This document shows positions 48,246-59,217 of a DNA stretch of 64,000 bases, one piece after another. Both the position numbers and the translations under genes were made by a program. The notes below the pieces were generated by a model. The model was given only the letters and a program-made list of their open reading frames with translations. It had not been told where the DNA came from and made no database searches. This DNA is from Leptospira wolbachii serovar Codice str. CDC (lineage in GTDB: Bacteria; Spirochaetota; Leptospiria; Leptospirales; Leptospiraceae), in assembly GCF_000332515.2 (NCBI RefSeq), contig NZ_AOGZ02000014.1, forward strand, positions 1,504,001 through 1,568,000, in the 5' to 3' direction. How positions within the stretch are numbered: position 1 is the stretch's first letter; every line of letters begins with the position of its first letter.

Positions 48246-49202
48246 TTACTTTAAAGGGAAATGACATTTTACTCTACGTGTTTGTGTAGGAAAACTTTCC
48301 ACAGGTTCTTCCGTTTTACAAATATCTTGAACAATTGGACATCTTGTATGGAACCTACAGCCGCGAGGTTTATTCATCAAACTAGGAATTTCGCCTATTA
48401 ATGGCTGAGAAACTTTTGTTCGATCTTTTAAATCAAAACTGGCAGAGAATAATGCCTTTGTATAAGGATGTAATGGTGCTTTAGTGATCTCATCACGACT
48501 ACATTCTTCTACAATTTGTCCTAAATACATGACAGCGATTCGATCCGATACGTGTTTTACAATGTTCAAGTCATGAGATATAAACAAATAAGATAGGCCA
48601 TATTTCTCACGTAATAACAAAATATTATTAATTACTTGTGCTTGGGTGGAAATATCTAAAGCAGAAACTGCTTCATCACAAACGACAAGACTTGGTTCTA
48701 AAATCAAGGCACGAGCAATGGCAATCCTTTGTCTTTGGCCCCCGCTAAATTCATGGGGATAACGATGCAAAATATCGGCCGGTAAGTTGACTTCGGCAAG
48801 TGCCTGAATTGCTTTTTCTTTTTTTTCCGACAAAGACAGATTCGGAAAATGAATCTGCAGGCCCTCTGTGATGATTTCTTCAATCGTAAAACGTGGGTTC
48901 AGTGAAGAATAAGGATCTTGAAAAACCACCTGGATTTTTCGTTTGAGTGCTTTTAGTTTTTCTTTAGGAATATTTTTAATTTCCTGATCTTCAAACTGGA
49001 TGGAGCCAGAATCAAATGGCAATAAGGATAAAATGGCTCTGCCGATTGTTGACTTACCACATCCGGATTCACCCACAAGTCCCAAAATTTTTCCTTGAGG
49101 TATGGAAAAACTTACTCCCTCAACAGCGACCAGTCGTTTGGAAGAGAAAGATAGCGTTTGTGATTGTTTATACGAAACAACTAAGTCTTTTACATTAAGC
49201 AC
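48246..49202 (-). CDS. Oligopeptide ABC transporter ATPase, OppF/DppF type
   Basis: About 318 residues. Walker [10 protein letters not shown] (about 49-57), signature FSGGQRQR, Walker B VVCDEAVSALD, and the C-terminal zinc/Cys motif CRFHTRCP of oligopeptide transporters. The frame opens at 49217, but GTG at 49202 has GGAGGAAAGG just upstream and is preferred. Overlaps oppD by a few bases. Confidence 0.92.
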   Translation of the reverse strand: MLNVKDLVVSYKQSQTLSFSSKRLVAVEGVSFSIPQGKILGLVGESGCGKSTIGRAILSLLPFDSGSIQFEDQEIKNIPKEKLKALKRKIQVVFQDPYSSLNPRFTIEEIITEGLQIHFPNLSLSEKKEKAIQALAEVNLPADILHRYPHEFSGGQRQRIAIARALILEPSLVVCDEAVSALDISTQAQVINNILLLREKYGLSYLFISHDLNIVKHVSDRIAVMYLGQIVEECSRDEITKAPLHPYTKALFSASFDLKDRTKVSQPLIGEIPSLMNKPRGCRFHTRCPIVQDICKTEEPVESFPTQTRRVKCHFPLK

Positions 49203-50184
49203 TTTCCTTTCCTCCATATAAAAAACATTCTACAGATTGGTTCTCCGATATAGATACTGGCTTCGGAATAGCCTGATGACAAATAGGAAGTTTTTCGTTA
49301 CAACGTGTGTGGAATCGACATCCTGTGGGATAAGATTTGGGAGAAGGTACAATCCCTTCAATAGTAACTAATTTTTTTCCAATGTTTTCATGAGTCGGAT
49401 AAGCAGAAATCAAGGCTTGTGTATACGGATGTTTTGGGTTATCAATGACCTCACTAACGCTTCCTTGTTCAATGATCATTCCCGCATACATAACAGCAAT
49501 TCGATCGGCAATATGGCTCACGAGGCCGATATCATGGGAAATAAAAAGGACCGACATTCCATTTTCTTTCCGCAATTCTTTCAAGAGTTCAATCAATTGC
49601 AATTGGATGGTGACATCAATGGCACTTGTAGGTTCATCTGCGATTAAAATTTGAGGATCACACATCAGTGCCATTGCAATACATACTCTTTGTAACATCC
49701 CACCAGAGAATTGATTTGGATACTGCCCAAGCCTAAGTCTTGCATCGGTAATTCCTACTCTTTCTAATAAATAGATAGCCTTCTCTTCTGCTTGAATTTT
49801 CGAACCAAGACCATGTAATAAAAAACCTTCGGTGAGTTGGGCTCCAATTTTGTGAAGTGGGTTCAGGGCTGAAAACGGTTCTTGAAATACATAGGAAATC
49901 TTTCTTCCTCTAACCGTCATCAGGTGATCTGCTGACATTTGTAACAAGTTCTTATCTTCAAATAAAATCGAGCCCGTCGGATACAATGTTGTATTGGATG
50001 GTAACAACTTTGTGAGCGCCAAACTAGTGATAGACTTCCCACAACCGGACTCCCCAACAAGAGCGAGAGTCTCACCTTTTGACAAATAAAAATCAACATT
50101 GTCTACAATCGGTAAAATCCCATCATCAGTTTTGATTTGGATAGAAAGATCTTTGACTTCAATGGCTTTTGTAATTTCTTTCAT
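49195..50184 (-). CDS. Oligopeptide ABC transporter ATPase, OppD/DppD type
   Basis: 329 residues. Walker A GESGCGKS, signature FSGGMLQR, Walker [12 protein letters not shown], and the C-terminal [14 protein letters not shown] motif that binds a metal or cluster in OppD/F. It is coupled to the permease gene by ATGA overlap. Together with OppF-like it drives import of peptides or related solutes. Confidence 0.92.
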   Translation of the reverse strand: MKEITKAIEVKDLSIQIKTDDGILPIVDNVDFYLSKGETLALVGESGCGKSITSLALTKLLPSNTTLYPTGSILFEDKNLLQMSADHLMTVRGRKISYVFQEPFSALNPLHKIGAQLTEGFLLHGLGSKIQAEEKAIYLLERVGITDARLRLGQYPNQFSGGMLQRVCIAMALMCDPQILIADEPTSAIDVTIQLQLIELLKELRKENGMSVLFISHDIGLVSHIADRIAVMYAGMIIEQGSVSEVIDNPKHPYTQALISAYPTHENIGKKLVTIEGIVPSPKSYPTGCRFHTRCNEKLPICHQAIPKPVSISENQSVECFLYGGKESA

Positions 50185-51230
50185 TCGTAAGCCACCTTAT
50201 CTTTGGGATCAAATGCATCCCGAAGTCCTTCACCCACAAATGCAGAAAATAAAATGGTTAGAAACAAAGCAACCGATGGAAAGGTAATCAACCACCAAGC
50301 AGTAAGCCTTTCTCTTCCTTGTCCAATCAACTCTCCCCAGGAAGGATTGGGGGCAGGGATTCCATAACCCAAAAAGTCAAGGGCGGAAAGAACAGAGATC
50401 GCAGATATTAGAATAAAAGGTAAAAAAGTAACAAGAGGAGTAATGGAATTGGGTAATAAATGACGCATTATAATCGAAAGCGAAGAAGCTCCCAAAGTTT
50501 TTGCAGCATCAACAAACTGCTGTTTGCGGAGTTTTAAAAACTCACCACGCATATAATAACTAAGACCAATCCAACTTAAAGAACCATAAGTAACAATAAG
50601 CACCATAAAGCCTCGTCCAAAAAATGAACCCATAATCAAAATCAGATATAAAAATGGAATCGCAGATAAGATTTCTATAATCCTTTGTAAAAATAAATCT
50701 AATCGCCCCATAAAATATCCTTGGATCCCACCAATAAAGGAAGCGAGTAAGATTTCAACAATGATAAGGATCAAACTAAAAGTCATCGCCAACCGATATC
50801 CATATATGATGCGAGTAAACACGTCCCTTCCCCTGTCATCTGTTCCCATCCAATGACGAAAGCTGGGTTTAGAAGGAGGATTTGTTCCCTCCTCTAAACT
50901 TTCCAAGTTGTCTTCATTGACTCCAAACGGGACAGGAGGAAAAAGCATATAATTGGATGAACCAACAAACCTGGATTCTTTACTGAGTTTTTTATAATTG
51001 GGTTCTGTTAAATTAAGTCCGCCGAACTTTGTTTCTGGATAGAAACTAAAAATCGGAAAAGCTACCGCCCCTTCATACAAAATAAACAATGGTTTGTTAT
51101 TGATAAGAAGTGGGGAAAAAAGAGATAAAACATAAGTATAAAAAAGAATTAACATCGAATAATAAGCACGTTTATTCTTTTTAAACTTTTCCCACTTACG
51201 AATGTTTGCCGGGTTTGAAATAAAATTCAT
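50181..51230 (-). CDS. yejE: Peptide ABC transporter permease, YejE type
   Basis: 349 residues. The N-terminal part, with [12 protein letters not shown] and a first helix after a basic stretch, and the later [19 protein letters not shown] fit YejE, the second permease of the microcin C/oligopeptide importer. Six membrane helices are visible with the EAA loop [20 protein letters not shown]. It overlaps both flanking genes by 4 bp. Confidence 0.88.
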   Translation of the reverse strand: MNFISNPANIRKWEKFKKNKRAYYSMLILFYTYVLSLFSPLLINNKPLFILYEGAVAFPIFSFYPETKFGGLNLTEPNYKKLSKESRFVGSSNYMLFPPVPFGVNEDNLESLEEGTNPPSKPSFRHWMGTDDRGRDVFTRIIYGYRLAMTFSLILIIVEILLASFIGGIQGYFMGRLDLFLQRIIEILSAIPFLYLILIMGSFFGRGFMVLIVTYGSLSWIGLSYYMRGEFLKLRKQQFVDAAKTLGASSLSIIMRHLLPNSITPLVTFLPFILISAISVLSALDFLGYGIPAPNPSWGELIGQGRERLTAWWLITFPSVALFLTILFSAFVGEGLRDAFDPKDKVAYE

Positions 51231-52237
51231 TCGAAATCAATCCTAGGATCTATCAGTATATAACAGAAATCGGAGACAATCTTTCCAATAAGCCCTAAAA
51301 AACTTTGAGCTAGGAGTAAACCCATCATCAGATCTGTGTCCCGTTCTCTTACCGCTTCAAAACTTAAGAGACCCATTCCATCGATATTGAAGACTAACTC
51401 AATAAACAAAGAACCCGAAAAAATCAAAGTTAAGTTACTTCCGAAACCAGTGGCAATCGGAATCAGTGAATTTCGAAATGCATGACGAAAAATTGAATCG
51501 GAAAAACTAAGACCTTTGGATACAGCTGTGCGAACATATTCTTTAGCAATTTGATCTAACAAACTATTTTTCATGAGTAGAGTGAGGACAGCAAAACTTC
51601 CCACCACATAACAGATCACAGGTAAGAACATGTGGGCGAGTCGATCGTTTACTTTCCCCCAAAAACTCAAATCTTCATAAAAGTCAGATACCTCGTGTCC
51701 CAAAGGAAAAAAGGAAAACACTTCTCCCGATGCAAATAAATATAAAAGTAACATGGCAAAGGCGAAAACAGGTAGTGAATAGGTGAAAAAAATAATAAAA
51801 CTAGAAATGAAATCAAATCGACTTCCTTCCTTTAATGCCTTCTGAATTCCAAGAGGGATACAAATCAAATAAGTTAAAAAGAAACCAGAGAGTCCAAAAA
51901 AAAGTGATACAGGAAGTTTTTCTACAATGAGTTCTGATACCTTACGAGAGTGCAACCTAGACTCCCCTAAATCAAACTGAACAATTTGTTTCAGCCACAG
52001 TAAATAGGCGATTGGTGCCGGTTTGTCTAAATGTAGCCTTTGTTTGATGAGTTCAATTTCTTCCTGCGAAATTTGTTTGGTAGAGGCTCCAGCTAAATTT
52101 CCCGTACCCTTTAGTTTTGCAATCTCGCTATTGAGTGGACCACCTGGCGCAAAATGCGAGATCAAAAAAACAAGGAATGTGATTCCAAGTAGGGTAGGAA
52201 AGATGAGTAAAAAGCGTTTTAGAAAATATTTCCACAT
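51227..52237 (-). CDS. yejB: Peptide ABC transporter permease, YejB type
   Basis: 336 residues with six helices. [19 protein letters not shown] near 70 and the C terminus LIDPRIDFE are typical of YejB. The EAA loop [21 protein letters not shown] is present. The substrate-binding partner YejA is not in this window. Confidence 0.88.
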   Translation of the reverse strand: MWKYFLKRFLLIFPTLLGITFLVFLISHFAPGGPLNSEIAKLKGTGNLAGASTKQISQEEIELIKQRLHLDKPAPIAYLLWLKQIVQFDLGESRLHSRKVSELIVEKLPVSLFFGLSGFFLTYLICIPLGIQKALKEGSRFDFISSFIIFFTYSLPVFAFAMLLLYLFASGEVFSFFPLGHEVSDFYEDLSFWGKVNDRLAHMFLPVICYVVGSFAVLTLLMKNSLLDQIAKEYVRTAVSKGLSFSDSIFRHAFRNSLIPIATGFGSNLTLIFSGSLFIELVFNIDGMGLLSFEAVRERDTDLMMGLLLAQSFLGLIGKIVSDFCYILIDPRIDFE

Positions 52238-52240
52238 ATC

Positions 52241-53287
52241 TTAGAACTCCCACCACTCTTTCGGTTTTTTATAACCTTTCAATTCTAAATATCCTTTGGC
52301 CGACTTTTTTTGAATTGGATCGATTGCTTCCACTCCACCTTCCCAATAGATTGTAGAAGTTGTCTTACTTCCATCAAACTCTTGTTCATTGAAAATAGGA
52401 AATACGTTCCATTCTCCACCTGGATATTTGATATTCCAGTGGAGTGGGTATTCTATTTTTGTAGCGGGGCTTTTCCAAAAGGATCCGACTGTTTCCATTT
52501 GGATTTGACCTGGCTCTTTCCAGGTGGTCGTATTTCCTTCTGGATTTCGATAGGTTCCAAAAATCTCTGGTGTCAGCCCACCCGACTCTCGAAACCGAAA
52601 GAATACATAATCGCCACCTGAATTGTCCGACAAACAAATCCAATCCCAACCTGTTTCCCCTCTGGCAAGTGTGGGGATAGACTTGGAATTTTTTTCACTC
52701 CATTCATGATCCATCCAAGAATTTCCCGAAACAATAATCTCCCTCTTCCCATTGACAAAAAGATTACCTTTTGTTTTGAGTCTCGGATAACTATAGTAAT
52801 ACGAAAATATGTTGGGATTCCGATTAGATTTAATAGACAACCCGTCTTTGCCATGAACCAGGATTTTTCCATTTCCTTCTAACTCCAAATCCAAACTCAA
52901 ATCTTTTGATTTTGACTGGGCTTGGATATGGAATTTATCTTTAGAGATGATTTCTAATCGATAGGTCCCACTAAAGATGGCTTTCTCTGAAAAGCCAGCG
53001 ATACCACCTATCGTCCGTTTAATGGCTTGTGAATTTCGGTATTTTTTAGAAGAAAAATCGGAAATGGCAAAATGAACCGGATACACTTCTGGATTCCAAT
53101 CACTACCATCTGAAAACTTCAGTCGAAAAAAAGACAATTCATATCCGTATACGTTTCCAGTGTCAGATTCTATATGCCCAACAAAGTAACACCATTCCAG
53201 TCCAAAATCCGAATGAAAACTATGATCTTTGGGAAAACTAAAGTGAAAAAAAAGGAGGGATAGGATTAAAATTTTAATTCTATTCAT
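52241..53287 (-). CDS. AttH/CrtC-like lipocalin-type secreted protein
   Basis: About 348 residues with a signal peptide from ATG 53287. The open frame begins upstream at 53344, but that part lies inside the phosphatase gene. The sequence HSDFGLEWCYFVGH and WMDHEWS resembles the AttH/CrtC (Lipocalin_9-type) family, which includes carotenoid 1,2-hydratases. No carotenoid genes are adjacent. Its real role is not deducible. It ends 3 bp before yejB begins. Confidence 0.7.
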   Translation of the reverse strand: MNRIKILILSLLFFHFSFPKDHSFHSDFGLEWCYFVGHIESDTGNVYGYELSFFRLKFSDGSDWNPEVYPVHFAISDFSSKKYRNSQAIKRTIGGIAGFSEKAIFSGTYRLEIISKDKFHIQAQSKSKDLSLDLELEGNGKILVHGKDGLSIKSNRNPNIFSYYYSYPRLKTKGNLFVNGKREIIVSGNSWMDHEWSEKNSKSIPTLARGETGWDWICLSDNSGGDYVFFRFRESGGLTPEIFGTYRNPEGNTTTWKEPGQIQMETVGSFWKSPATKIEYPLHWNIKYPGGEWNVFPIFNEQEFDGSKTTSTIYWEGGVEAIDPIQKKSAKGYLELKGYKKPKEWWEF

Positions 53288-55316
53288 CAGGTAAAGACTC
53301 CCACTTCTTTTCAAGTGGAAGGATATGAAGATAAGATTCTTCAATTCGTTTCATCTTTTCAATGACATCTTTCATTTTTTTCTTTTCATTTAACTTTCGA
53401 TACAATTGGGCTAAGTTATACAAATTAGATAAATTCGAATCATTAATGGAATGAGCTTTTTTCCACTCTACTTCTGCTTTTTCAAACATCTCCATTTGGT
53501 AATAACAATATCCAAGAACAGAATGTGATTTGAAATGATTGGTTTTGAATTTATTATAAGACTCCAACATGCTGATGGCTTTTTCAAAATTCCGACTGTA
53601 AGCAAGTGCCTTTCCATAAGAGAGTTGTGTATCAAGTTCACGAGGTAAAATTTGATGTGCTTGTTCATAAAAACCCACAGCTTCCTTAAACTCTTTTTTC
53701 TGATAAGCATCATCTCCTTTGGTTTTAATCAAATTAAACTCAGGAAGCCTTGGGGACAACTGAAGACCAAGTAAAGTGATATCATCCATAGGATCTGTAC
53801 CCATGGTATATTCTTTGTGGATTGTTAGAATGGTTTCCACAGTTTCTTGGATAGATTTTTCTGCACAAGATTCAATAATTTGGATGAGCCTCTCTTCTCC
53901 AAACGCAAGTCCTTTATCACTTTCTGCTTCAGTCAGTCCGTCAGTGTATAAAAACAATTTATCACCCGGCTCCAACTGGATTTGAAAGTCTAGAAACGTA
54001 TCCCCTGCATCGGGAAACATTCCAAGGAAGGTCCCGTCTCCTTCGCAGATTTCAGCCTTATTCGTTTTAGCTCGGAATAAAATGGGTCTTGGGTGGCCGG
54101 CAACGGAATACAAAACTTTATAATCATCATGAATCAAAACATAAACACAAGTTGTGTATCCTTGTTGTTTGACTAAGTCCAATAACTCCCGATTGATTAG
54201 TTTGAATGTTTCCGATGGTTTTGGTTTTTTAAAATTGGAAAAAAGTAACTTTGATAAAGCAGTAATAAAAGCTGCAGGGACTCCATGACCTGAAACATCA
54301 CAAACTGCCACACCCAACTTATCCATGTTATATGGAAAATAATCGTAATAATCCCCACTCACTTCTTGCATCGGGGCAAACGCTGTCCAAAATTGAATTC
54401 CATTCCAATCGGGAATGATTTCTGGAATGAGACCCTTCTGGATGTTTTTTGCCAACCGTAAGTCCTTGGCCATAGAGAGTTGTTTTTTCTCCAACTCTTG
54501 TTTGAAGGATTTTAATACTTCGACAGCCGCCTCTAAATCGCGATTTTCAATCGCCAGTTCACGGGATTTTCCTACAACGTCTTTAACATCTACAATGGAA
54601 ATTTCCTCCAATTGGGAATCCATTCGGGATGTGACCATCACTCTGTGTCTATTCGTTAAATCGTCTTTTGTCAAACGAGAACGGGACAAAAACAAATTGT
54701 CTTCCAACCATTCCATTTCATATTCATTGGAATCGGCACCAAATAGAATATCTTCACCTAACTCTTTGTGGGATACATGGATTCCAAAAAGTTTTGTTTT
54801 TGTCATTCGGATACTGAATTCTTTGAGTTCAAAGAGTACGGCAAGACCGTTCAACATCCCTTGAAAAAAAACAGCATCGTACCATTTATCTTGATAATCA
54901 GGTAAATACTTAAATATAAATATTACTTTTTGGTTGGAGATGGCTTTTACATTCAGATAAACTGTTCGCGTTAGGCGATTGATCAAAATAGGAAGACGTT
55001 CGATCATCTCCGTCAAATCAATCCGGGAATCATCTAGAGGAAGTAAATCATAAGCATTGGTGATAAGACTTTCTGTTCCCAGATGGTACAAAATTCCTGA
55101 GATATCTAGAGATTGGGAAATGATTTGGATGATTTTATCTTCTAAATCTTGAGAGATCCAATAGTTAGGATCTTTTAGAATTCGATTGTATACCGTATCA
55201 TCTAAAATTTCTGGAAATGGATTGGTATGCCGTGATAAATGATTCTCGCGTTGGTACACTTGAACCAGTCCTGAGACACGTTTCGATGATATTTCTCTTC
55301 CTGCGTGCAGTGGCAA
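53280..55316 (-). CDS. PP2C/SpoIIE-type phosphatase with C-terminal TPRs
   Basis: 678 residues. An N-terminal sensor-like region (about 1-230) of unknown type is followed by a coiled-coil (about 245-285) and a SpoIIE/RsbU phosphatase domain with metal motifs SGDYYDYF, AVCDVSGHGVP and GTDPMDDIT. TPR repeats (about 535-650) form the C terminus. Likely a regulator of an anti-sigma-factor-type switch. The start is TTG at 55316 with GGAGGG just upstream. Its stop overlaps the lipocalin start. Confidence 0.85.
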   Translation of the reverse strand: MPLHAGREISSKRVSGLVQVYQRENHLSRHTNPFPEILDDTVYNRILKDPNYWISQDLEDKIIQIISQSLDISGILYHLGTESLITNAYDLLPLDDSRIDLTEMIERLPILINRLTRTVYLNVKAISNQKVIFIFKYLPDYQDKWYDAVFFQGMLNGLAVLFELKEFSIRMTKTKLFGIHVSHKELGEDILFGADSNEYEMEWLEDNLFLSRSRLTKDDLTNRHRVMVTSRMDSQLEEISIVDVKDVVGKSRELAIENRDLEAAVEVLKSFKQELEKKQLSMAKDLRLAKNIQKGLIPEIIPDWNGIQFWTAFAPMQEVSGDYYDYFPYNMDKLGVAVCDVSGHGVPAAFITALSKLLFSNFKKPKPSETFKLINRELLDLVKQQGYTTCVYVLIHDDYKVLYSVAGHPRPILFRAKTNKAEICEGDGTFLGMFPDAGDTFLDFQIQLEPGDKLFLYTDGLTEAESDKGLAFGEERLIQIIESCAEKSIQETVETILTIHKEYTMGTDPMDDITLLGLQLSPRLPEFNLIKTKGDDAYQKKEFKEAVGFYEQAHQILPRELDTQLSYGKALAYSRNFEKAISMLESYNKFKTNHFKSHSVLGYCYYQMEMFEKAEVEWKKAHSINDSNLSNLYNLAQLYRKLNEKKKMKDVIEKMKRIEESYLHILPLEKKWESLPDE

Positions 55317-55396
55317 AACCCTCCCGAGGGTTTCCCATCGGTAGGAGAAAAATAAATTTCAATCGATCCCTAGGCAATAGATTTTTCAATGGAGAT

Positions 55397-55852
55397 ATGA
55401 TTTGGTATCTTCGTGTCTTTGGGGTTTTTGTTTTGGTCTTTGGTGTTCTTGTGTTCCAACAAAGTGAAACTCAGATGGAACGAACCTGGGAAGTCACAAA
55501 CAAACCAGAACTGGTACAGAAAGTTCTTTATGACTCCTTCCAACCCAAATCCTCACGCTTGCCAGTCGTTGGCGAAAGTTGGGAAGCCAAAATCATGGGT
55601 GAGACGGTAAAATGCACTACAACCTCAGCCAACACACAAGGCCAAACTGAGTTCCAAATTTCGGCAGAAGGTTTTAAACACTACCGGGTCTTAAAAGAAT
55701 CCTACCGAGTGGAACCCATCCAGAACGGTGTTCGTATTCATGGAAAATGGGAGCTTGAAACCAGTCCGAATACTCTTTCCAAACTTCTATTTTTATTCTT
55801 TAGCGATGCCGATCTCGATCACGTTGCCTCTGGAAAACAAAAACTATTTTAA
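55397..55852 (+). CDS. Hypothetical membrane-anchored protein
   Basis: About 151 residues from ATG 55397. The longer frame from 55217 overlaps the divergent phosphatase. One N-terminal hydrophobic segment (about 5-21) and then a beta-rich part ([26 protein letters not shown]) that may be a SRPBCC-like or similar fold; not confidently assigned. Its end converges with ispF by 4 bp. Confidence 0.6.
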   Translation: MIWYLRVFGVFVLVFGVLVFQQSETQMERTWEVTNKPELVQKVLYDSFQPKSSRLPVVGESWEAKIMGETVKCTTTSANTQGQTEFQISAEGFKHYRVLKESYRVEPIQNGVRIHGKWELETSPNTLSKLLFLFFSDADLDHVASGKQKLF

Positions 55853-56343
55853 GACTTAGCCTTTGTACTTTCCAATAGTACAGTTGCCATTACCATTACA
55901 CCTTCGCTCCGACCAAGCGAACCCATCCCTTCAGACGTAGTTGCTTTGATCGAAACACAGTCTAACGGCAATTTGGTGATACTCGCCAACGAAGCATTGA
56001 GCTCTGCCCGAATAGGATTGATTTTTGGATGGTCTCCCACATAAGTACAATCGATATTCACTAGTTTGAATTTTTTCTCTGCCATAAGTTCCAAACACTT
56101 CTCAATGATCCGAGTAGACTTCATATTTTTATATTGTGGGTCTGTATCAGGAAAGTGAACACCAATATCACCGAGTGCTAAGGCACCGAGAATGGCATCT
56201 GCCACTGCATGTAAAACCACGTCAGCATCACTATGACCTAGAAAAGCAAACTCTGATTTGACTTCGACACCAGCCAAAATTAGCGGGCGAAAGGGTTCAT
56301 GGATTAATTTATGAAAATCGATTCCGTTTCCAACTCTAAACAT
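55849..56343 (-). CDS. ispF: 2-C-methyl-D-erythritol 2,4-cyclodiphosphate synthase
   Basis: 164 residues, usual length. Step five of the MEP isoprenoid pathway. Visible motifs: GNGIDFHKL near the start with metal ligands D and H, then [19 protein letters not shown] (partly), [10 protein letters not shown], and [15 protein letters not shown]. It follows nadA on the same strand. Confidence 0.95.
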   Translation of the reverse strand: MFRVGNGIDFHKLIHEPFRPLILAGVEVKSEFAFLGHSDADVVLHAVADAILGALALGDIGVHFPDTDPQYKNMKSTRIIEKCLELMAEKKFKLVNIDCTYVGDHPKINPIRAELNASLASITKLPLDCVSIKATTSEGMGSLGRSEGVMVMATVLLESTKAKS

Positions 56344-56348
56344 AGATC

Positions 56349-57335
56349 CTACTTTTTATAACTCAATTCTAACATACGATTTACAGACTTTTGTGCGAGG
56401 CGAATCACTTCTTCATCCAAAAAGATTTCAAATTGTTCTTTTAGAAGGGCATCTCGCACTTTTTCCAAAGTAATTTTTTTCATGTGCGGACAGGTTTGAC
56501 AAGTGGATACAAACTCTTTTTCAGGAAATTCTGCACGCAAATTATCACCCATTGAACACTCTGTCACAAGCATAATTTTGTTTGTTTTACTTTGTCGAAT
56601 GAAATCGACCATTTGGGAAGTGGAGCCAGAAAAATCTGCCTCTTTTACTACATCTTCATGGCACTCCGGATGAGTGATTACAGTGAGACCATCACTGAAC
56701 AATCGTTTTGCGGAACGAATATCTTCTGGAGTATACATTTCGTGAACCATACAACGTCCAGGATGAGAAATGATGGTTTTGGATGTTTGGTTACGCACAT
56801 TCCCTGCCAAATATTCATCTGGCAAAAAAATCACAGTATCCCCTTCCACAGCGTTTACAATTTGTACGGCATTAGCTGAAGTACAACAAACATCGGTTTC
56901 TGCTTTTACTTCCGCCGAACAGTTGACATACGTTACCACGGGAACACCCGGGTATTTGGCTTTCAGAGCTTTAACATCATCTCTTGTAATGGCTTCCGCA
57001 AGGGAACATCCCGCTTTTAAATCAGCAATAAGAACCTTTTTTTCTGGAGATAAAATTTTGGCAGTCTCAGCCATAAAATGAACTCCGTTAAAGAGAATCA
57101 TGGCAGCTTTCGTTTCCTTTGCCATTTTCGAAAGATACAAAGAATCTCCAATGATATCAGATACTCCCCAAAAAACATCGGGAGTCATATAGTTATGACC
57201 GAGGATCACTGCATTTTTTTCTTTTTTGAGTCTATTGATTTCTTCTGCTAATGGAAGGATTCGTTCTTCTATTTCGTGCGGAAGATAAATAGGGTTTAAT
57301 TTTTGGACCAATTGGTCTTTAGTTACTAGTGACAT
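56349..57335 (-). CDS. nadA: Quinolinate synthase NadA
   Basis: 328 residues. Makes quinolinate from iminoaspartate and dihydroxyacetone phosphate for NAD. The [4Fe-4S] ligands fit the Cys in [12 protein letters not shown], the Cys in [11 protein letters not shown], and a Cys in [11 protein letters not shown]. Start motif [15 protein letters not shown] is typical. No other NAD biosynthesis gene is adjacent. Confidence 0.95.
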   Translation of the reverse strand: MSLVTKDQLVQKLNPIYLPHEIEERILPLAEEINRLKKEKNAVILGHNYMTPDVFWGVSDIIGDSLYLSKMAKETKAAMILFNGVHFMAETAKILSPEKKVLIADLKAGCSLAEAITRDDVKALKAKYPGVPVVTYVNCSAEVKAETDVCCTSANAVQIVNAVEGDTVIFLPDEYLAGNVRNQTSKTIISHPGRCMVHEMYTPEDIRSAKRLFSDGLTVITHPECHEDVVKEADFSGSTSQMVDFIRQSKTNKIMLVTECSMGDNLRAEFPEKEFVSTCQTCPHMKKITLEKVRDALLKEQFEIFLDEEVIRLAQKSVNRMLELSYKK

Positions 57336-57355
57336 AGTGCACTCCTAATGAATCA

Positions 57356-57868
57356 TTAAAATGGATCGGTACGAAGGATGGTGTTTGTTTCACTGAGTCC
57401 AGAATCAGCAGGAGGAACTTCATTTTCCAAAGATCCACATTTGTTGAAACTTTCACGAAAAGAAAGTTCTGCCTGGGAGCTCCCTGTTCTTTGGACTTTG
57501 CGGTAGTCCGAGTTGGAATTAAAAGAATTCCGATTACAAGCCTTTGCGATATTGTAGGTTAAATTTATTTTTGTAAAACAATCGAAATATAAGATAGCTA
57601 CAGCATCTGTATTTAATTCTTGCGGAAGGATTTCTCCTTTGAGTCGAGAAATAAGACCAGAACACACAGCCGAACTAGAATCTGGAACGGCGACACAATT
57701 TGCTTCTGAGGAAATAAACCTTTGACAAGCCGAATCAATAGCAGTCCCTTGCGATAGGATCGAAGCAAGTAGTTCCGCATCAGAATCTTTTTTCGATTTT
57801 TTCGTGCAACCATTGGCCCCAGAGACAATGCCTGTTAACAAAAAGAAAACCATCACTTTCCTTGTCAT
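57356..57868 (-). CDS. Small Cys-rich lipoprotein
   Basis: 170 residues with a signal peptide ending in GANGC (Cys21). The mature part has about seven Cys residues, so disulphides are likely. No family is recognised. The ATG at 57868 gives the signal its basic start (TRK), but this makes its 5' end overlap that of the divergent gene at 57828 by about 41 bp. Confidence 0.65.
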   Translation of the reverse strand: MTRKVMVFFLLTGIVSGANGCTKKSKKDSDAELLASILSQGTAIDSACQRFISSEANCVAVPDSSSAVCSGLISRLKGEILPQELNTDAVAILYFDCFTKINLTYNIAKACNRNSFNSNSDYRKVQRTGSSQAELSFRESFNKCGSLENEVPPADSGLSETNTILRTDPF

Positions 57869-58586
57869 ACTGATTCTACTTTCCCTCTTTTTGGGTGGAC
57901 TTGTCTATATCCTTTTTCTGAAAAAAACGAACCCTGATCTGAAAGCATCTTCTTATGATTCCCGTTCCGAGGTCTACTGGGAGAGGTTACAAAATCGCCC
58001 GGAGGTTTTACTTGGGCCTGGTTACCCGACCGATTTGCGTGATTTTCTGGAAACTCTCAGAGGTAAAGAATCCTATCTTTGGGAAGGGGACAGAGACAAA
58101 ACCTATGCCTATTTACTCGAAACCTATCCAGATGAAAGAGGCCATGTTCTCTACGCAGTTTACATTGCCTTTATGAACTGGAAGGAAAAAAGTTCGGAAG
58201 TGGAACAAAGAGGAGACCTTTCGGCCTACGAAAAACTAACAGCCGTGAATCGTGTATCAGAAGAGATTTTCCCTCTTGTCCTACGTAGCATTTTATTTCC
58301 CAAACATCCCACCACTCCTCCGGTTTTGCTTCTCTCCTATCTGGAAGATTATGTTCAGAAAAATCCCTACAGTTATTCCCGCGAAAGGAAAAGAATCTTT
58401 CTAAGAAAAATGGAAGAACTCTATCAATCTGAAAAATGGGAAATCCGAACTTGGGAAAGTCCTATGTTTCTTCGCCAGGTGATTGAACTGATCTATGCAA
58501 GAGAAATTTTAGAAATGTCCGAAGAGGAAAAAACTTCTTACCGCAGTGCAAAATTGGAGGAACTGAAAGCCGATTTTTGGAATTGA
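57828..58586 (+). CDS. Membrane-anchored protein of unknown function
   Basis: About 252 residues from ATG 57828 (the frame opens at GTG 57804). One N-terminal membrane helix (about 8-29) is followed by a soluble helical part rich in Glu/Arg/Tyr with no known motif. It overlaps the divergent lipoprotein start and is followed by the LpoB-like lipoprotein gene on the same strand. Confidence 0.65.
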   Translation: MPVNKKKTITFLVILILLSLFLGGLVYILFLKKTNPDLKASSYDSRSEVYWERLQNRPEVLLGPGYPTDLRDFLETLRGKESYLWEGDRDKTYAYLLETYPDERGHVLYAVYIAFMNWKEKSSEVEQRGDLSAYEKLTAVNRVSEEIFPLVLRSILFPKHPTTPPVLLLSYLEDYVQKNPYSYSRERKRIFLRKMEELYQSEKWEIRTWESPMFLRQVIELIYAREILEMSEEEKTSYRSAKLEELKADFWN

Positions 58587-58621
58587 CAAGACCTGATTGT
58601 ATCCCCCATATAAGTGGGGTT

Positions 58622-59200
58622 ATGAAACAAATTCTTTTCTCCTTTCTCTTAGTAGGATTCTTATTCCAATGCAGTAGCAGTCCCAAACGACTAGACAACG
58701 CTGATGATTATATCTCCGACTCGGGTGGGCTCACTAGCCAGGAATTGGTGAAAGCTGCCGACAAACTCGCAGGCCAAATTGGGGAGTACTTTAAAGAAAA
58801 CCCACACGAAGAAGGTGTCTTTGTTGCCCACTTCCCCACACGTAACGATACATCAGAACAAATCCAAACTGAACTTTTTGACAACGCCTTTGTTTCAAAA
58901 CTTATCAAAAGCAAAATTTATACAGTTCGCACAAAAACAAGAGAGCAGTCGCTAAACGAAATCCAGTTCAGTTTGTCCGGACTTACTTCCAACAGACTTT
59001 CCATTGGAAAACTAAAATCTCCCAACTTCTTTGTCCGTTGCGAAATCAACGAAAACATGTTTACTTCCGATGGAGAAAAAATCGTAGAACAATCCATCAA
59101 TATCGAACTAGTGGAAGTGGAAACAACCATCGCTGTTTGGTCTGAAAAAGTTTCTTATCGTAAATTAGCTGTTCGAGGAAATAAAGGGGTTAGCTGGTAA
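58622..59200 (+). CDS. LpoB-like lipoprotein
   Basis: About 192 residues with a signal ending in LFQCSS. RLDNADDYIS followed by a mixed alpha/beta region with FPTRNDTSEQIQTELFDN and IKSKIYTVRTKTREQS resembles the LpoB family, outer-membrane lipoproteins that activate penicillin-binding proteins. Identity is weak and I do not claim a PBP partner. The true start is ATG 58622, not the frame opening at 58577. Confidence 0.6.
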   Translation: MKQILFSFLLVGFLFQCSSSPKRLDNADDYISDSGGLTSQELVKAADKLAGQIGEYFKENPHEEGVFVAHFPTRNDTSEQIQTELFDNAFVSKLIKSKIYTVRTKTREQSLNEIQFSLSGLTSNRLSIGKLKSPNFFVRCEINENMFTSDGEKIVEQSINIELVEVETTIAVWSEKVSYRKLAVRGNKGVSW

Positions 59201-59217
59201 CCCCTGCCCATCATTTC

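Noticed and set aside
53288..53344. Longer start of the lipocalin-like gene
   Set aside because: These bases code for the C terminus of the phosphatase, and the signal peptide begins at the ATG at 53287.
55217..55396. N-terminal extension of the gene at 55397
   Set aside because: It overlaps the divergent phosphatase start and lacks a sensible signal; the hydrophobic segment begins after the ATG at 55397.
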